A stretch of 64,000 nt of DNA from an uncultured Pseudomonadota bacterium (GCA_902761535.1 CACWKS010000005.1:59565-123564), one strand, 5' to 3'. Counted from the first letter of the stretch, positions 17,740 to 25,836 are shown. Notes: generated by a model from the letters alone, not told the origin. Numbers and translations are program-made.

Positions 17740-18390
17740 ATGAAAGGACTAAAACTTATAGAAAACTGTTGCTATGGAAGTTACAACGCAGCTGCCGAGC
17801 ATTTCGGTCTGAGACTTCCGATTAAATTCGGATTACTCCAGACCTTTAGTTGGGGAATTTATGTATGGTATATTGAATATCGTAATAAATATTCTTTTAT
17901 TCCGGTATTCAAGGAGGATCAGAACAAGCTGAATGATTTTGGCTCCAAAACCGATTTCAGGGTTATATTCATACCTCCTGACAACTACTTTGATCACAAC
18001 GGTAATATTTATTTCTACAATGCTGAAGATTTATCGATCTATATACTGAATGATTACCTCGACATTGTAACAGTGATAAATATACTGCAGATCCACGAGT
18101 TGCCATACAACAGAGTATGGTTGGTAAAGGTTTATCAAGACAACTTTTCCGAAGAAATTTACGCCTGGTATCTTTCATCAAGTGATGATTCGAATACAAT
18201 GCTATTGCCGGTATTTGGTGATGACACTGATACCCTTAAGCAAATCTATCAACACTTTGACAGAATGGAATATGCCAAAAAGGATGAATGCTTCATCCAT
18301 GGCGATGAAATTTATCAACTGACACTGAACCCTCAAACCGGCATAACTGTAGAACCGGTTGAGTTTAACGTGTCACAGATTTTTAACTAA
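17740..18390 (+). CDS. Unrecognised protein with two copies of a WY-x-PVF module
   Basis: A 216-residue protein without signal peptide or membrane segment, so probably cytoplasmic. It holds two copies of one module: residues about 29-102 and 122-204. Each has an aromatic strand (IYVWYIEY at 40-47; IYAWYLSS at 140-147), then SFIPVFKED or MLLPVFGDD with following acidic residues, and then a D/H-rich turn and a strand (NYFDHNGNIYFYN; ECFIHGDEIYQL). The next gene has two more copies. No known family came to mind. ATG 17740 has no Shine-Dalgarno sequence. It has its own promoter and shares a terminator with its neighbour. Confidence 0.7.
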   Translation: MKGLKLIENCCYGSYNAAAEHFGLRLPIKFGLLQTFSWGIYVWYIEYRNKYSFIPVFKEDQNKLNDFGSKTDFRVIFIPPDNYFDHNGNIYFYNAEDLSIYILNDYLDIVTVINILQIHELPYNRVWLVKVYQDNFSEEIYAWYLSSSDDSNTMLLPVFGDDTDTLKQIYQHFDRMEYAKKDECFIHGDEIYQLTLNPQTGITVEPVEFNVSQIFN

Positions 18391-18403
18391 AATTATTATA
18401 ACT

Positions 18404-19012
18404 ATGGAAAAATTTACTAAACCCTTTGACGCCGTGTCCAGCGCCCAAGATGCTGCTTCAAAACTTGGCTGCAAGGAAAGCGATGTAAAACTGATGGTAG
18501 TGATCGAAAACCAAACCATCGTCAACCTCGCTTGGACGAGGCATAAAAAACATTATATCCTCGTCCTGAATCAAACTGTTGGCAATGACGCCAAGTTTAT
18601 CCCCTTTAAGGGGGATCAACATGAGGTGGAGCCCTACTTCTTGCTCCAAGGTCATTTCTGTTACTATGACAAAAAAGAAAAGACCTTGCGCGAGATAAGC
18701 GTCATAACAGACCGCAAGCTCGCCAGCGAACGAGCAGCCTTGTCCGGCGTTTTTGATGACGCCCCCATCGTCGGCAAAATCCACTTGCCAAGTGGAAAAC
18801 ACAAAGGACAATTCATCTATGTTTGGTTCGCCAAACAAGACAGAGTGAATAACTCTGTAATACTCCCGGTATTTGCCGAGGAGGATGAATATCTCCCGTC
18901 ATCAAACGAGTCCCTCAAACTCCTTCGCGAAGGACAAGAGGTAATGTCTCTAGACGGGAAAACGTCACTCCATATGATTTATATGATACCGACGGGATGT
19001 CGTCTTATATAA
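18404..19012 (+). CDS. Unrecognised paralogue with the same repeated module
   Basis: A 202-residue protein starting at ATG 18404, 13 bases after the previous stop; an earlier in-frame start inside the upstream gene is less likely. The module recurs at about 30-100 (YILVLNQTV, AKFIPFKGDQ, PYFLLQGHFCYYD) and at 122-195 (QFIYVWFAKQ, SVILPVFAEEDEYL, EVMSLDGKTSLHM). The second copy is plainly similar to residues 138-165 of the protein before it. Its codons use more G/C-ending forms (AAG, CTC, GCC) than its neighbours, hinting at a different origin. No Shine-Dalgarno sequence. Function unknown. Confidence 0.7.
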   Translation: MEKFTKPFDAVSSAQDAASKLGCKESDVKLMVVIENQTIVNLAWTRHKKHYILVLNQTVGNDAKFIPFKGDQHEVEPYFLLQGHFCYYDKKEKTLREISVITDRKLASERAALSGVFDDAPIVGKIHLPSGKHKGQFIYVWFAKQDRVNNSVILPVFAEEDEYLPSSNESLKLLREGQEVMSLDGKTSLHMIYMIPTGCRLI

Positions 19013-19020
19013 TCATAAAC

Positions 19021-19062
19021 AACAACCCTCAGGTCGAAAGGCTTGAGGGTTGTTGTTTTTTT
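19021..19062. terminator. Terminator between convergent genes
   Basis: AACAACCCTCA pairs with TGAGGGTTGTT, followed by GTTTTTTTATTTT on the plus strand. The minus-strand aminopeptidase stop codon lies at its right edge. Confidence 0.82.
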
Positions 19063-20188
19063 ATTTTAGTTTATCGGGATTAAGACCTTGCAACTCTTTC
19101 AAAACAAATATCCCGTCTTTGCGAATCAGCTTATCATCAAACCAAATCTCACCGCCTCCATGAGCTTTGTCTTGTATCAGCACCAAATCCCAATGAATAC
19201 CCGAACGATTACCGTTAAAGGTTTCGTCATTATAAGAATTGCCGATTGCCATATGCATTGAACAGGCAATTTTCTCATCAAACAAAATATCCAGCATTTC
19301 TTTCCTGATATAAGGATTTACTCCGATGGCAAACTCGCCCATATATTTAGCACCTTCATCAACACTGAGTTGCTTTTGCATTTTGTCATTATTGGCGCGA
19401 GATTCGGCTTTGACGATTTTACCATCCTTAAATTCCAGATAAATATTGGAATAAAACACACCGTCATATAATGTATCGGTATTAAATTGGATATGCCCGT
19501 TAATCGAAGTTTTAACCGGAGCGGTATAAACCTCGCCGTCAGGAATATTCATCCTGCCGTCACACACTACCGCTTTCAAACCTTTAATCGAAAAAGTCAA
19601 ATCGGTATTCGGTCCTTTGATATGCACTTTATCGGTTTTATCCATCAATTTTTTCAAAGGCACCATCGCTTTGCCCATCTTTTTATAATCAACCAGGCAA
19701 CAATCAAAATAAAAATCTTCCAAAGCCTCACGCGGCATCTTAGCCGTTGCCGCCATGGTATTATTCGGCCAACGCATCACACACCAACGGGTTTTGGCAA
19801 TCCGGCGGTCAAAATGCACTTTGTTATAAAAAATATCGCGATACATATTCATTTTTTTAACCGGAACATCAGCCAAAGCAAACAAATCATCATGTCCGCG
19901 AAGCCCGATATAACAATCCATATCATCCATCAATCCGGCATGCCACTTGGCATATTGCTCCATTTGTTCCGGTGTTGAATTGTCTATAAGTTGCTTAACC
20001 AATTCATTATCATTGTAAAAATAAAAAGGCGTTGCCCCCATTTTGGTAGCAATCCGCACAAATTCGCTCAACATATCTTTGGTAGATTCGCTGAAAGCTT
20101 CAATATAAATTTTTTCGCCTTTTTTCAAAGCTACCGAATTTTTTAAAATATTTTCCGCCAGTTTAGTAATTCTCGCATCAATTTTCAT
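19061..20188 (-). CDS. M29-family metallo-aminopeptidase
   Basis: A 375-residue aminopeptidase of the M29 (thermophilic aminopeptidase, AmpS/PepS) family, which trims N-terminal residues from cytoplasmic peptides. The C-terminal metal-binding part shows the acidic GEFAIGVNP segment, then HMAIGNSYNDETF and GIHWDLVLI, which carry the family's Glu, His, Tyr and His-x-Asp ligands. No signal peptide. It starts two bases after the pepA stop, so the two aminopeptidases form an operon and probably share peptide turnover. Confidence 0.93.
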   Translation of the reverse strand: MKIDARITKLAENILKNSVALKKGEKIYIEAFSESTKDMLSEFVRIATKMGATPFYFYNDNELVKQLIDNSTPEQMEQYAKWHAGLMDDMDCYIGLRGHDDLFALADVPVKKMNMYRDIFYNKVHFDRRIAKTRWCVMRWPNNTMAATAKMPREALEDFYFDCCLVDYKKMGKAMVPLKKLMDKTDKVHIKGPNTDLTFSIKGLKAVVCDGRMNIPDGEVYTAPVKTSINGHIQFNTDTLYDGVFYSNIYLEFKDGKIVKAESRANNDKMQKQLSVDEGAKYMGEFAIGVNPYIRKEMLDILFDEKIACSMHMAIGNSYNDETFNGNRSGIHWDLVLIQDKAHGGGEIWFDDKLIRKDGIFVLKELQGLNPDKLK

Positions 20189-20189
20189 C

Positions 20190-21578
20190 TTATAATTTCC
20201 TTATCAATTCATTTAACAATTTAACTCCGAAACCCGAAGCCAAACCTTTGCCGTCCATCCGCATATTGCTCATATCAATATGCCCCCATTTAACTCCTTT
20301 TTCAATAAAACTTTCTAAAAAAGCCGCCGAAGTAATTGACGCTTTAGCGTCCGGAGCCACATTTTTAATATCCGCAATTGTTGATTTTAAGGATTTACCG
20401 TATTGCTCATTAAGCGGCATCCGCCATAATTTTTCGCCCGATATTTCTCCCGCTTTCAACAAATCATTGGCTAACTTTTCATCATTGGCAAACAACCCGC
20501 CGTAAACTTTGCCTAATACTCCGTTAAGCGAACCCAAAGTGGTAACATCAACAATTTTCTTTAATTTATAATTTTTCTGCATATAGCTGATTGCATCAGC
20601 CACAATCAAACGACCTTCGGCATCGGCATTACCTATCTCTACTGTTTTACCGTTATATGCCGCATAAACATCACCGATTTTCATCGCTTTGCCACCCGGC
20701 ATATTTTCTACCAACGGTACAATTGCCAACAAATTTTTCTTTACTCTTTGCAATGCCGCAACTTTTAACGTTGCCACAACCGCCGCCGCTCCGCTCATAT
20801 CCTGTTTCATTTCCAGCATACCTTGTGTAGTCTTCAAACTCAGACCGCCGGCATCAAAGCAAACACCTTTTCCGATTAATCCTAAATCATAAATCTTGGA
20901 ATTACGATTGCCTTTCCACAATATAACTACCATTTTGGGCGGATTGTTCGATCCCTTGCCTACAGCCTCAATCAAACCTAAACCTTGTTTCCACAAATCT
21001 TTTTCATCTAAAACTTTAACTTCCAATCCCAGATATTCCAGCCTTTTAATATCACCGGCAAATATTTCCGGTGTCAAACAATTGGCAGGCTCATTACACA
21101 AATCTCTGGCATAACGAATTCCGGTATAAACAGCCGCATAATTTTTATAAAGCTCAATGGTCTTTTTTTCATTTTTTACTTTAACTACCACTTGTTCCAA
21201 AGCCGGATAATCTTCACTTTTTTTATCGGTTCGATATTTATCAAAACTGTAACTACCTTGTAAAATACCGTAAACCAGTTCCAAAGCCGCCGCATCATCA
21301 TTGGCATAAACCAAAGCACGCTCCGATTTTTCAATTTTACCATACAAACTTTTTCCCGCTTCCTGCCAGTCCAAAGCTGTAGGTTTTTCATCCATTCCGC
21401 AAAGAATAACCTGTTTGTCTTTATCCCAAACCACCGCAGTTTTACCTTTTTCCATACTGAAATTCTGGAATTTTGCCTGCTCTGCATACGGCTTGGGCAT
21501 TTTACTTCCCTTCGGTAGAACTATCACTTCGGTCTTTATTTTGTTATCCGGCTTAGCCGTCAAAACTACTTCTAACAT
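20190..21578 (-). CDS. pepA: Leucyl aminopeptidase, M17 family
   Basis: A 462-residue protein when started at ATG 21578, which has AAGGAA 9 bases upstream; a longer frame upstream lacks support. The C-terminal catalytic domain shows KGVCFDAGGLSLKT, MKQDMSGAAAVVA, the VENMPGGKAMKIGD segment and the family signature NADAEGRLIVADA, covering the two-zinc site and catalytic Lys/Arg. The N-terminal domain is divergent, as usual. It releases N-terminal amino acids from peptides. The M29 aminopeptidase follows directly. Confidence 0.95.
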   Translation of the reverse strand: MLEVVLTAKPDNKIKTEVIVLPKGSKMPKPYAEQAKFQNFSMEKGKTAVVWDKDKQVILCGMDEKPTALDWQEAGKSLYGKIEKSERALVYANDDAAALELVYGILQGSYSFDKYRTDKKSEDYPALEQVVVKVKNEKKTIELYKNYAAVYTGIRYARDLCNEPANCLTPEIFAGDIKRLEYLGLEVKVLDEKDLWKQGLGLIEAVGKGSNNPPKMVVILWKGNRNSKIYDLGLIGKGVCFDAGGLSLKTTQGMLEMKQDMSGAAAVVATLKVAALQRVKKNLLAIVPLVENMPGGKAMKIGDVYAAYNGKTVEIGNADAEGRLIVADAISYMQKNYKLKKIVDVTTLGSLNGVLGKVYGGLFANDEKLANDLLKAGEISGEKLWRMPLNEQYGKSLKSTIADIKNVAPDAKASITSAAFLESFIEKGVKWGHIDMSNMRMDGKGLASGFGVKLLNELIRKL

Positions 21579-21652
21579 CTTTGCGATTCCTTTTTTATGT
21601 TTTAAACTGATGGTATTATAATGACAAATCGTTAAAATAAAACAAACAATAT

Positions 21653-21680
21653 TTGACAAATTGCACTTTTGGTTTATAGA
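21653..21680 (+). promoter_or_regulatory. Promoter giving a very short or absent leader for sua5
   Basis: TTGACA (21653-21658), 16-base spacer, TATAGA (21675-21680). RNA would begin at about 21687-21691, which is at or within a few bases of the ATG at 21691. Confidence 0.5.
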
Positions 21681-21690
21681 TATTTGCACT

Positions 21691-22638
21691 ATGAACAAAA
21701 TTTATGATTTTAACGAGCAAAATTTAGCTCTTGCCGCCCAAACTATTCAAAACGGCGGTTTGGTTGCTTTTCCCACCGAAACGGTTTACGGTCTCGGCGC
21801 TGATTCATTTAATGCCCAAGCCGTAGCCGCTATTTTTGCCGCTAAAGGCCGCCCGACATTTAACCCGCTGATTTCCCATATTGCTGAAATTGATATGCTC
21901 TCCGATTTGGCTGTTCCCGACAGTCGAGCTTTAGCTTTGGCTAAAAAGTTTTGGCCGGGACCGTTGACTTTTATCTTGCCGCGTAAAGAAGCTAACTCCG
22001 CACTCGACTTGGTTTGTGCCGGTCTGCCCAATATCTCAATCCGTATGCCTAATCATGAAATTGCTCTTGCTTTGATAAAATTATCCGGTACTCCGATTGC
22101 CGCCCCATCAGCCAATCGCTCACAAACCATTTCGCCAACCACGGCCCAACACGTCGCCGATTCTTTAGGTGATAAAGTTGATGTCATACTTGACGGCGGT
22201 GCTTGCAAGGTCGGAGTTGAATCAACTATTATCGATCTGACCACCAAAGATGTGGTAATTTTACGTGCCGGAGGCTTGGCTAAAGAAACTTTAGAAAATT
22301 TTTTAGGCGAAAAAGTCTTGCTCTCTCACGGCAATCCTGACCTGCCGACTTCTCCGGGACAAATGCTCAAACATTATGCCCCTAAACTCATCACTCGGAT
22401 TAATGTCACTCCCGATATGCGCCAACCTAACGAATTTTATATCGGTTTCGGCAAAATGGATTGTGATTTAAATCTAAGTTCGAAAAGTGATACCACCGAA
22501 GCCGCCGCCAATTTGTTTGCTTACATGCACTTGGCTGAACAACAAACTAATTATCCGCAAATTGCCATTGCTCCTATTCCTGATGAAGGACTGGGTTTAG
22601 CCATCAACGACCGCATTCGTCGCGCTTCATACAAGTGA
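21691..22638 (+). CDS. Threonylcarbamoyl-AMP synthase, Sua5/YwlC type
   Basis: A 315-residue protein. Residues about 10-200 are the YrdC/Sua5 domain (GGLVAFPTETVYGLGADSF, then GRPTFNPL, ISIRMPNHEIAL, SANRSQTISPT, VESTIIDLT) that makes threonylcarbamoyl-AMP for the t6A37 tRNA modification. The linker SPGQMLKHYAP and C-terminal domain identify the longer Sua5 form rather than the short TsaC. ATG 21691 is chosen because the promoter leaves no room for the upstream TTG at 21661. No Shine-Dalgarno sequence is present, which fits a leaderless message. Confidence 0.93.
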   Translation: MNKIYDFNEQNLALAAQTIQNGGLVAFPTETVYGLGADSFNAQAVAAIFAAKGRPTFNPLISHIAEIDMLSDLAVPDSRALALAKKFWPGPLTFILPRKEANSALDLVCAGLPNISIRMPNHEIALALIKLSGTPIAAPSANRSQTISPTTAQHVADSLGDKVDVILDGGACKVGVESTIIDLTTKDVVILRAGGLAKETLENFLGEKVLLSHGNPDLPTSPGQMLKHYAPKLITRINVTPDMRQPNEFYIGFGKMDCDLNLSSKSDTTEAAANLFAYMHLAEQQTNYPQIAIAPIPDEGLGLAINDRIRRASYK

Positions 22639-22645
22639 CAAAACT

Positions 22646-23401
22646 CTAATTTCTTCCTCTGCCTTTCGGAAACATCCTGGGTAAAACCGGCACCATCGGC
22701 CGAATCAAACCGCTTTTTTCATCTGTCACAATACCTCGAAGTCCCCATAACCTATCACTGTTTCTTATTGATTTATCATTTTCTTTTTTTGTTTCTTTCG
22801 ATTCTTGATTACTTTCGATTTCGGCTCTTTCTTGCTCCGTCTTTTCATTATTTTGATTATTTTTATCTTCTTTTTTCAATTCTGCGGAAACATCCTTAAC
22901 CTCTTTGTCAATATCAGCCTGTTTGGCTTTAACTTCCGCCATAACAGCATCAAACTCAGTCTTTCCTTCATTTCCCAATTGCAACAAATAATTAGTCGTT
23001 TCAGAATTATTCAAAATCTCATTAAATCCGTTTATTATTTCATTTACTTCTTTTTTCGAATCACCGAGAAAACTAATAGTTTTCACATGTTGCTTTAATT
23101 CTTCCCACATTGCATCCTTAGATGCATCATTAATTTCCTCCGGCTTTTTGCCTTTCATGGATTTTTTATAAGAAGACACCATATTTTTCATCATTGTCTT
23201 AAATGCCTGCTTGGTAGCTTTGGCAACTTCGCTATTTTCATCCTCCAATTTTATAACGGCAGATTCCAAGTTTTTTAACGGTTGAGTCATGCTTTCAAAA
23301 TGTTTTTTTCTAACTCTTGCCGCTTCCAAAGCAATTTTATCATCTGTTGGATGTTCTAAAACCTCAGGCTCCGACTTTAATTCTTTTTCTTCATCGTTCA
23401 T
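22646..23401 (-). CDS. Hypothetical charged coiled-coil protein
   Basis: A 251-residue protein with no signal or membrane segment. It is strongly charged (Lys/Glu rich); residues 40-190 are predicted helical with coiled-coil stretches, and about 170-215 are low-complexity (KKEDKNNQNNEKTEQERAE). The C-terminus is different: hydrophobic/Pro/Arg-rich, ending MVPVLPRMFPKGRGRN. I recognise no family. AAAGGT precedes the ATG. It lies 22 bases downstream of... that is, 22 bases beyond the nhaA stop on the plus coordinate and is transcribed in the same direction as nhaA but upstream-to-downstream order places nhaA first, so the two may be co-transcribed. Confidence 0.6.
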   Translation of the reverse strand: MNDEEKELKSEPEVLEHPTDDKIALEAARVRKKHFESMTQPLKNLESAVIKLEDENSEVAKATKQAFKTMMKNMVSSYKKSMKGKKPEEINDASKDAMWEELKQHVKTISFLGDSKKEVNEIINGFNEILNNSETTNYLLQLGNEGKTEFDAVMAEVKAKQADIDKEVKDVSAELKKEDKNNQNNEKTEQERAEIESNQESKETKKENDKSIRNSDRLWGLRGIVTDEKSGLIRPMVPVLPRMFPKGRGRN

Positions 23402-23423
23402 TTTAATTTACCTTTCAAAAACA

Positions 23424-24635
23424 TTACACAACTTCCGGCTCGGGCAAAACTTCCGGCTCCGGTTCCGGTTTTTTAAAGAAATGGTGCTGCAACTGAAACA
23501 CCAATGCCCCCCACAAGGCCGATAATCCCGATCCGCACAAAATTCCCAAACGAATTTCCGATTGCATTCCCTCCGGTAACGAAAGTTTACCCACAAACAA
23601 TGCCATAGTAAAACCGATTCCGGCAACTGATGCCACTCCGTATAAATCGAGCCTGCTGACCGTGTCGGGAAACTTTGCCAAACCTGATTTTATCATCAAC
23701 CAGGTTGTGGTAAAAATACCGATTTGTTTACCCAAAAACAACCCGAATATAATTCCCAATGTCAAAGTATGAGTAAATGTTTCCGCTGTAATATTTCCCA
23801 AATACAAACCGGTTGAAGCAAAAGCAAAAACCGGCAGAATAATTATATCCACCCAAGGTTTTAACTTGCGGCTCAAACGTTCCAACGGTGAATATTTTTT
23901 AATGTTAACCCTCATCGGATAAGCCATCGCCACCACTACTCCGGCCATGGTTGTATGAATACCGCCGTTCAAAAAACAATACCACAAAGCCGCCCCGAAA
24001 AACAAATATAAAGAAAAATTGGTAAATTGCATGCGATTGAGCAAATAAAGCCCTATACAAGCCAAACTGGCATATCCCAACAAATCAACCGATACACCTT
24101 TGTTATAAAACAGTGCAATGATCAAAATTGCTCCTAAGTCATCAAATATCGCAATTGCCAACAGAAAAACCTTCGCAGCCTTTGGTATTGCCCCGCCGAC
24201 CAACATCAAAATACACACTGCAAAAGCAATATCAGTAGCCGTAGGTATTGCCCAACCATTGATGTATTGCTCCGAATGATAATTGAAAGCCAAATAAATC
24301 AAAGCCGGACAAATGATTCCTCCGGCAGCGGCTATCGCCGGAACAAAAATCTGCTTAATATCGGAAAGAAATCCCTCTCTCATCTCGCGTTTGAGTTCCA
24401 ACCCGACTTGCAAAAAGAAAAACACCATCAATACGTCATTAACCCACCACTCCAACGGGCGAGAAAACTTAATATCATGCACCCCGACAAATAATTGGGT
24501 ATGCCAAAAACTGTAAACCGTTTGGCGAAACTCATTATTGGCACACCAAATCGAGGCAATCATCGCCGCAATCATCAACACACCGCTGGTCATTTCGTTA
24601 TAAATAATTTTTTCCAGCCATTCTCTGAATTTCAT
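23424..24635 (-). CDS. nhaA: Na+/H+ antiporter NhaA
   Basis: A 403-residue NhaA that exports Na+ or Li+ in exchange for two protons at the inner membrane. It has about 12 hydrophobic segments and the ion-binding aspartates in PTATDIAFAV and AIFDDLGAILII (family D133, D163 and D164). ATG 24635 is chosen because AGGTG lies 5 bases upstream; an in-frame GTG 15 bases earlier overlaps that site. The C-terminus is an unusual Glu/Pro-rich tail (EPEPEPEVLPEPEVV). It is upstream of the coiled-coil gene 22646-23401. Confidence 0.97.
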   Translation of the reverse strand: MKFREWLEKIIYNEMTSGVLMIAAMIASIWCANNEFRQTVYSFWHTQLFVGVHDIKFSRPLEWWVNDVLMVFFFLQVGLELKREMREGFLSDIKQIFVPAIAAAGGIICPALIYLAFNYHSEQYINGWAIPTATDIAFAVCILMLVGGAIPKAAKVFLLAIAIFDDLGAILIIALFYNKGVSVDLLGYASLACIGLYLLNRMQFTNFSLYLFFGAALWYCFLNGGIHTTMAGVVVAMAYPMRVNIKKYSPLERLSRKLKPWVDIIILPVFAFASTGLYLGNITAETFTHTLTLGIIFGLFLGKQIGIFTTTWLMIKSGLAKFPDTVSRLDLYGVASVAGIGFTMALFVGKLSLPEGMQSEIRLGILCGSGLSALWGALVFQLQHHFFKKPEPEPEVLPEPEVV

Positions 24636-24849
24636 TTTTTCACCTGTCACTTAAAGCTAAAAAACCTTGTTTATTATATAATACCGAAATATTTAATATT
24701 TTATAAAAAACGGAATAAATATAACTTTTTTCACTAAAAAAAACGACTCGGATATTTAAGCGGTATAATTTTACCGTTTTGTTTTGAGCTTTAAAGTTAA
24801 AAATACTGCTTAACATATTGATTTTATTGAATAAAAAAAACACTTGCGC

Positions 24850-24858
24850 GGGGGGGGG
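24850..24858 (+). repeat. Homopolymeric G9 tract upstream of a promoter -10 box
   Basis: Nine consecutive G in otherwise very AT-rich DNA, between a possible -35 box TTGCGC (24844-24849) and the -10 box at 24870-24875. Such tracts are prone to slipped-strand length change. Confidence 0.85.
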
Positions 24859-24869
24859 TAAAATTGTGG

Positions 24870-24875
24870 TATACT
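24870..24875 (+). promoter_or_regulatory. Extended -10 promoter of the zinc-ribbon gene
   Basis: TATACT preceded by TGG gives an extended -10 element (TGnTATACT). A -35 candidate TTGCGC lies 20 bases upstream with the G9 tract in the spacer, longer than the ideal 17. RNA would start near 24882. Confidence 0.5.
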
Positions 24876-24951
24876 ATAAGTGTTAAAAATATTATTAATC
24901 AAAAGGAGTTACCGGAACAAATAAGCTCCTATAAAAAAACACCGGAAAAAA

Positions 24952-25236
24952 ATGGCAGATTTCTCAACGCCATATTGTCCCTTCTGCGGAAAACTCCGCC
25001 CGATGGGACGTAATTATTGCGGTCCATGCAATTGCGCTGGATGGACCGCCTATGAAAAAAATATGTCAATTTCTCTTCTTGTCCAGCGCGAGCAGGCAAG
25101 AAGAGAACAGGAAGCGCGCGATCGGGAGCTCTCCCAAAAAGCTCATTCGTGCACCCACGAGTGGGTTGGGGGCAGTTATTCCGGTGCGAGGTGTAGCAAA
25201 TGCGGCATATCGTACCAAGATTATAACCGCTTCTGA
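24952..25236 (+). CDS. Small protein with two zinc-knuckle motifs
   Basis: A 94-residue soluble protein. The N-terminus has a CxxC-x10-CxxC zinc ribbon (YCPFCGK at 8-14, YCGPCNC at 22-28); the middle (45-65) is a charged helix rich in Arg, Glu and Gln; the C-terminus has a second site, CTHEW then CSKCG (C67-x-H69 and C81-x2-C84). Both could bind zinc, as in RNA- or DNA-associated small proteins; no specific family is recognised. The start is preceded by CCGGAAAAAA, a weak site; a strong AAGGAG 45 bases upstream has no start codon nearby. A terminator follows within five bases. Confidence 0.7.
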   Translation: MADFSTPYCPFCGKLRPMGRNYCGPCNCAGWTAYEKNMSISLLVQREQARREQEARDRELSQKAHSCTHEWVGGSYSGARCSKCGISYQDYNRF

Positions 25237-25240
25237 AAAA

Positions 25241-25277
25241 AAGGGCCATCCGTGAGGATCGCCCTTTTCTTTTTTTA
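25241..25277 (+). terminator. Rho-independent terminator of the zinc-ribbon gene
   Basis: AAGGGC pairs with GCCCTT and ATCC with GGAT around GTGA; followed by TTCTTTTTTT. Confidence 0.85.
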
Positions 25278-25308
25278 AATCAATAATACTACCACAAACA
25301 AGTAAATA

Positions 25309-25350
25309 TATGCCCTGAGTTGAGTGAAACGAACGAAGTAAGGAATCTGC
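25309..25350 (+). repeat. Degenerate dispersed repeat, copy A
   Basis: ATGCCCTGAGTTGAGTGAAA followed by CGAACGAAGTAAGGAATCTGC resembles copies B and C but has diverged at both ends. Confidence 0.5.
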
Positions 25351-25356
25351 TAAAAA

Positions 25357-25406
25357 AACTGTCATGCCCGGAACGAACGAAGTGAGTGAAGTCAGGCATC
25401 TTCGAA
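25357..25406 (+). repeat. Dispersed repeat, copy B
   Basis: Begins CTGTCATGCCCGGAACGAAC and ends GTCAGGCATCTTCGAA. An inverted copy with about three mismatches lies at 25955-26006. It is itself partly palindromic through GAACGAAC/AGTGAGTG and the ends GTCATGCC/GGCATCTT. Confidence 0.8.
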
Positions 25407-25412
25407 AAAAAA

Positions 25413-25462
25413 CTGTCATGCCCGTAGTGAGCGATAGCGAACGAAGTAAGGCATCTTCGAAT
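25413..25462 (+). repeat. Dispersed repeat, copy C
   Basis: Begins TGTCATGCCCGTAGTGAGCG and ends GGCATCTTCGAATT. A perfect inverted copy of about 50 bases lies at 25837-25886. Confidence 0.85.
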
Positions 25463-25470
25463 TTTTTTAA

Positions 25471-25518
25471 ATTCGTAGCCCCCTTATTCGCCTCATTTCA
25501 ATCGGCTCAGGGGTGACA
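25471..25518 (+). repeat. Dispersed repeat, copy D (second family)
   Basis: ATTCGTAGCCCCCTTATTCG then CCTCATTTCAATCGGCTCAG and GGGTGAC. An inverted copy with about three mismatches is at 25901-25948. Confidence 0.8.
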
Positions 25519-25622
25519 TTTAAGTCGTTTTGTTACCGCCAATTGAAGTATTACATCATAGGATTTGGGATTTATGAGTAAAGCGGAAAAAGCAAATATT
25601 AAATCGGCTGGCAATATTTCTT

Positions 25623-25670
25623 TATGCGGCTTACGTCGCGCGCTTTAGTCGCGTGTAAGTTAAGCCGCAG
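25623..25670. repeat. GC-rich palindrome
   Basis: TGCGGCTTACGTCGCGCGC faces CGCGTGTAAGTTAAGCCGCA across TTTAGT, forming a strong hairpin in AT-rich non-coding DNA. No U-run follows. Confidence 0.75.
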
Positions 25671-25712
25671 CCTTATGCCCCAAAAAGTAACGTTGAAATA
25701 AAACGACCAAAT

Positions 25713-25758
25713 ATGTCATGCCTCAATCGGCACCAGTCCGATTGATAAGGCATCTTCC
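25713..25758 (+). repeat. Dispersed repeat, copy E
   Basis: Same outer ends as B and C (TGTCATGCC ... AAGGCATCTTC) but a different palindromic centre, CAATCGG facing CCGATTG. This shows the family keeps its ends while the middle varies. Confidence 0.7.
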
Positions 25759-25836
25759 GCTTTGTCCTTCCCCTTGCTAGCAAGGGGATAAGAGGGGATA
25801 AAATACTTCCTTATTTTTACTTTATTTAAAAAAAAT

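Larger units (their letters stand above)
24636..24951. other. AT-rich gap between nhaA and the zinc-ribbon gene
   Basis: Holds divergent promoters. A small hairpin CGGTA/TACCG followed by TTTTGTTTT lies near 24763-24788 and may be a weak terminator. The poly-G tract and promoter of the small downstream gene occupy 24844-24876. No coding frame was accepted. Confidence 0.5.

Noticed and set aside
19487..19978. Plus-strand frame inside the M29 aminopeptidase
   Set aside because: Composition is His/Ile/Phe-rich antisense of a conserved enzyme; no start signal.
25066..25419. Minus-strand frame across the zinc-knuckle gene and repeats
   Set aside because: It crosses a terminator and repeat copies A and B and reads through antisense of the Cys motifs.
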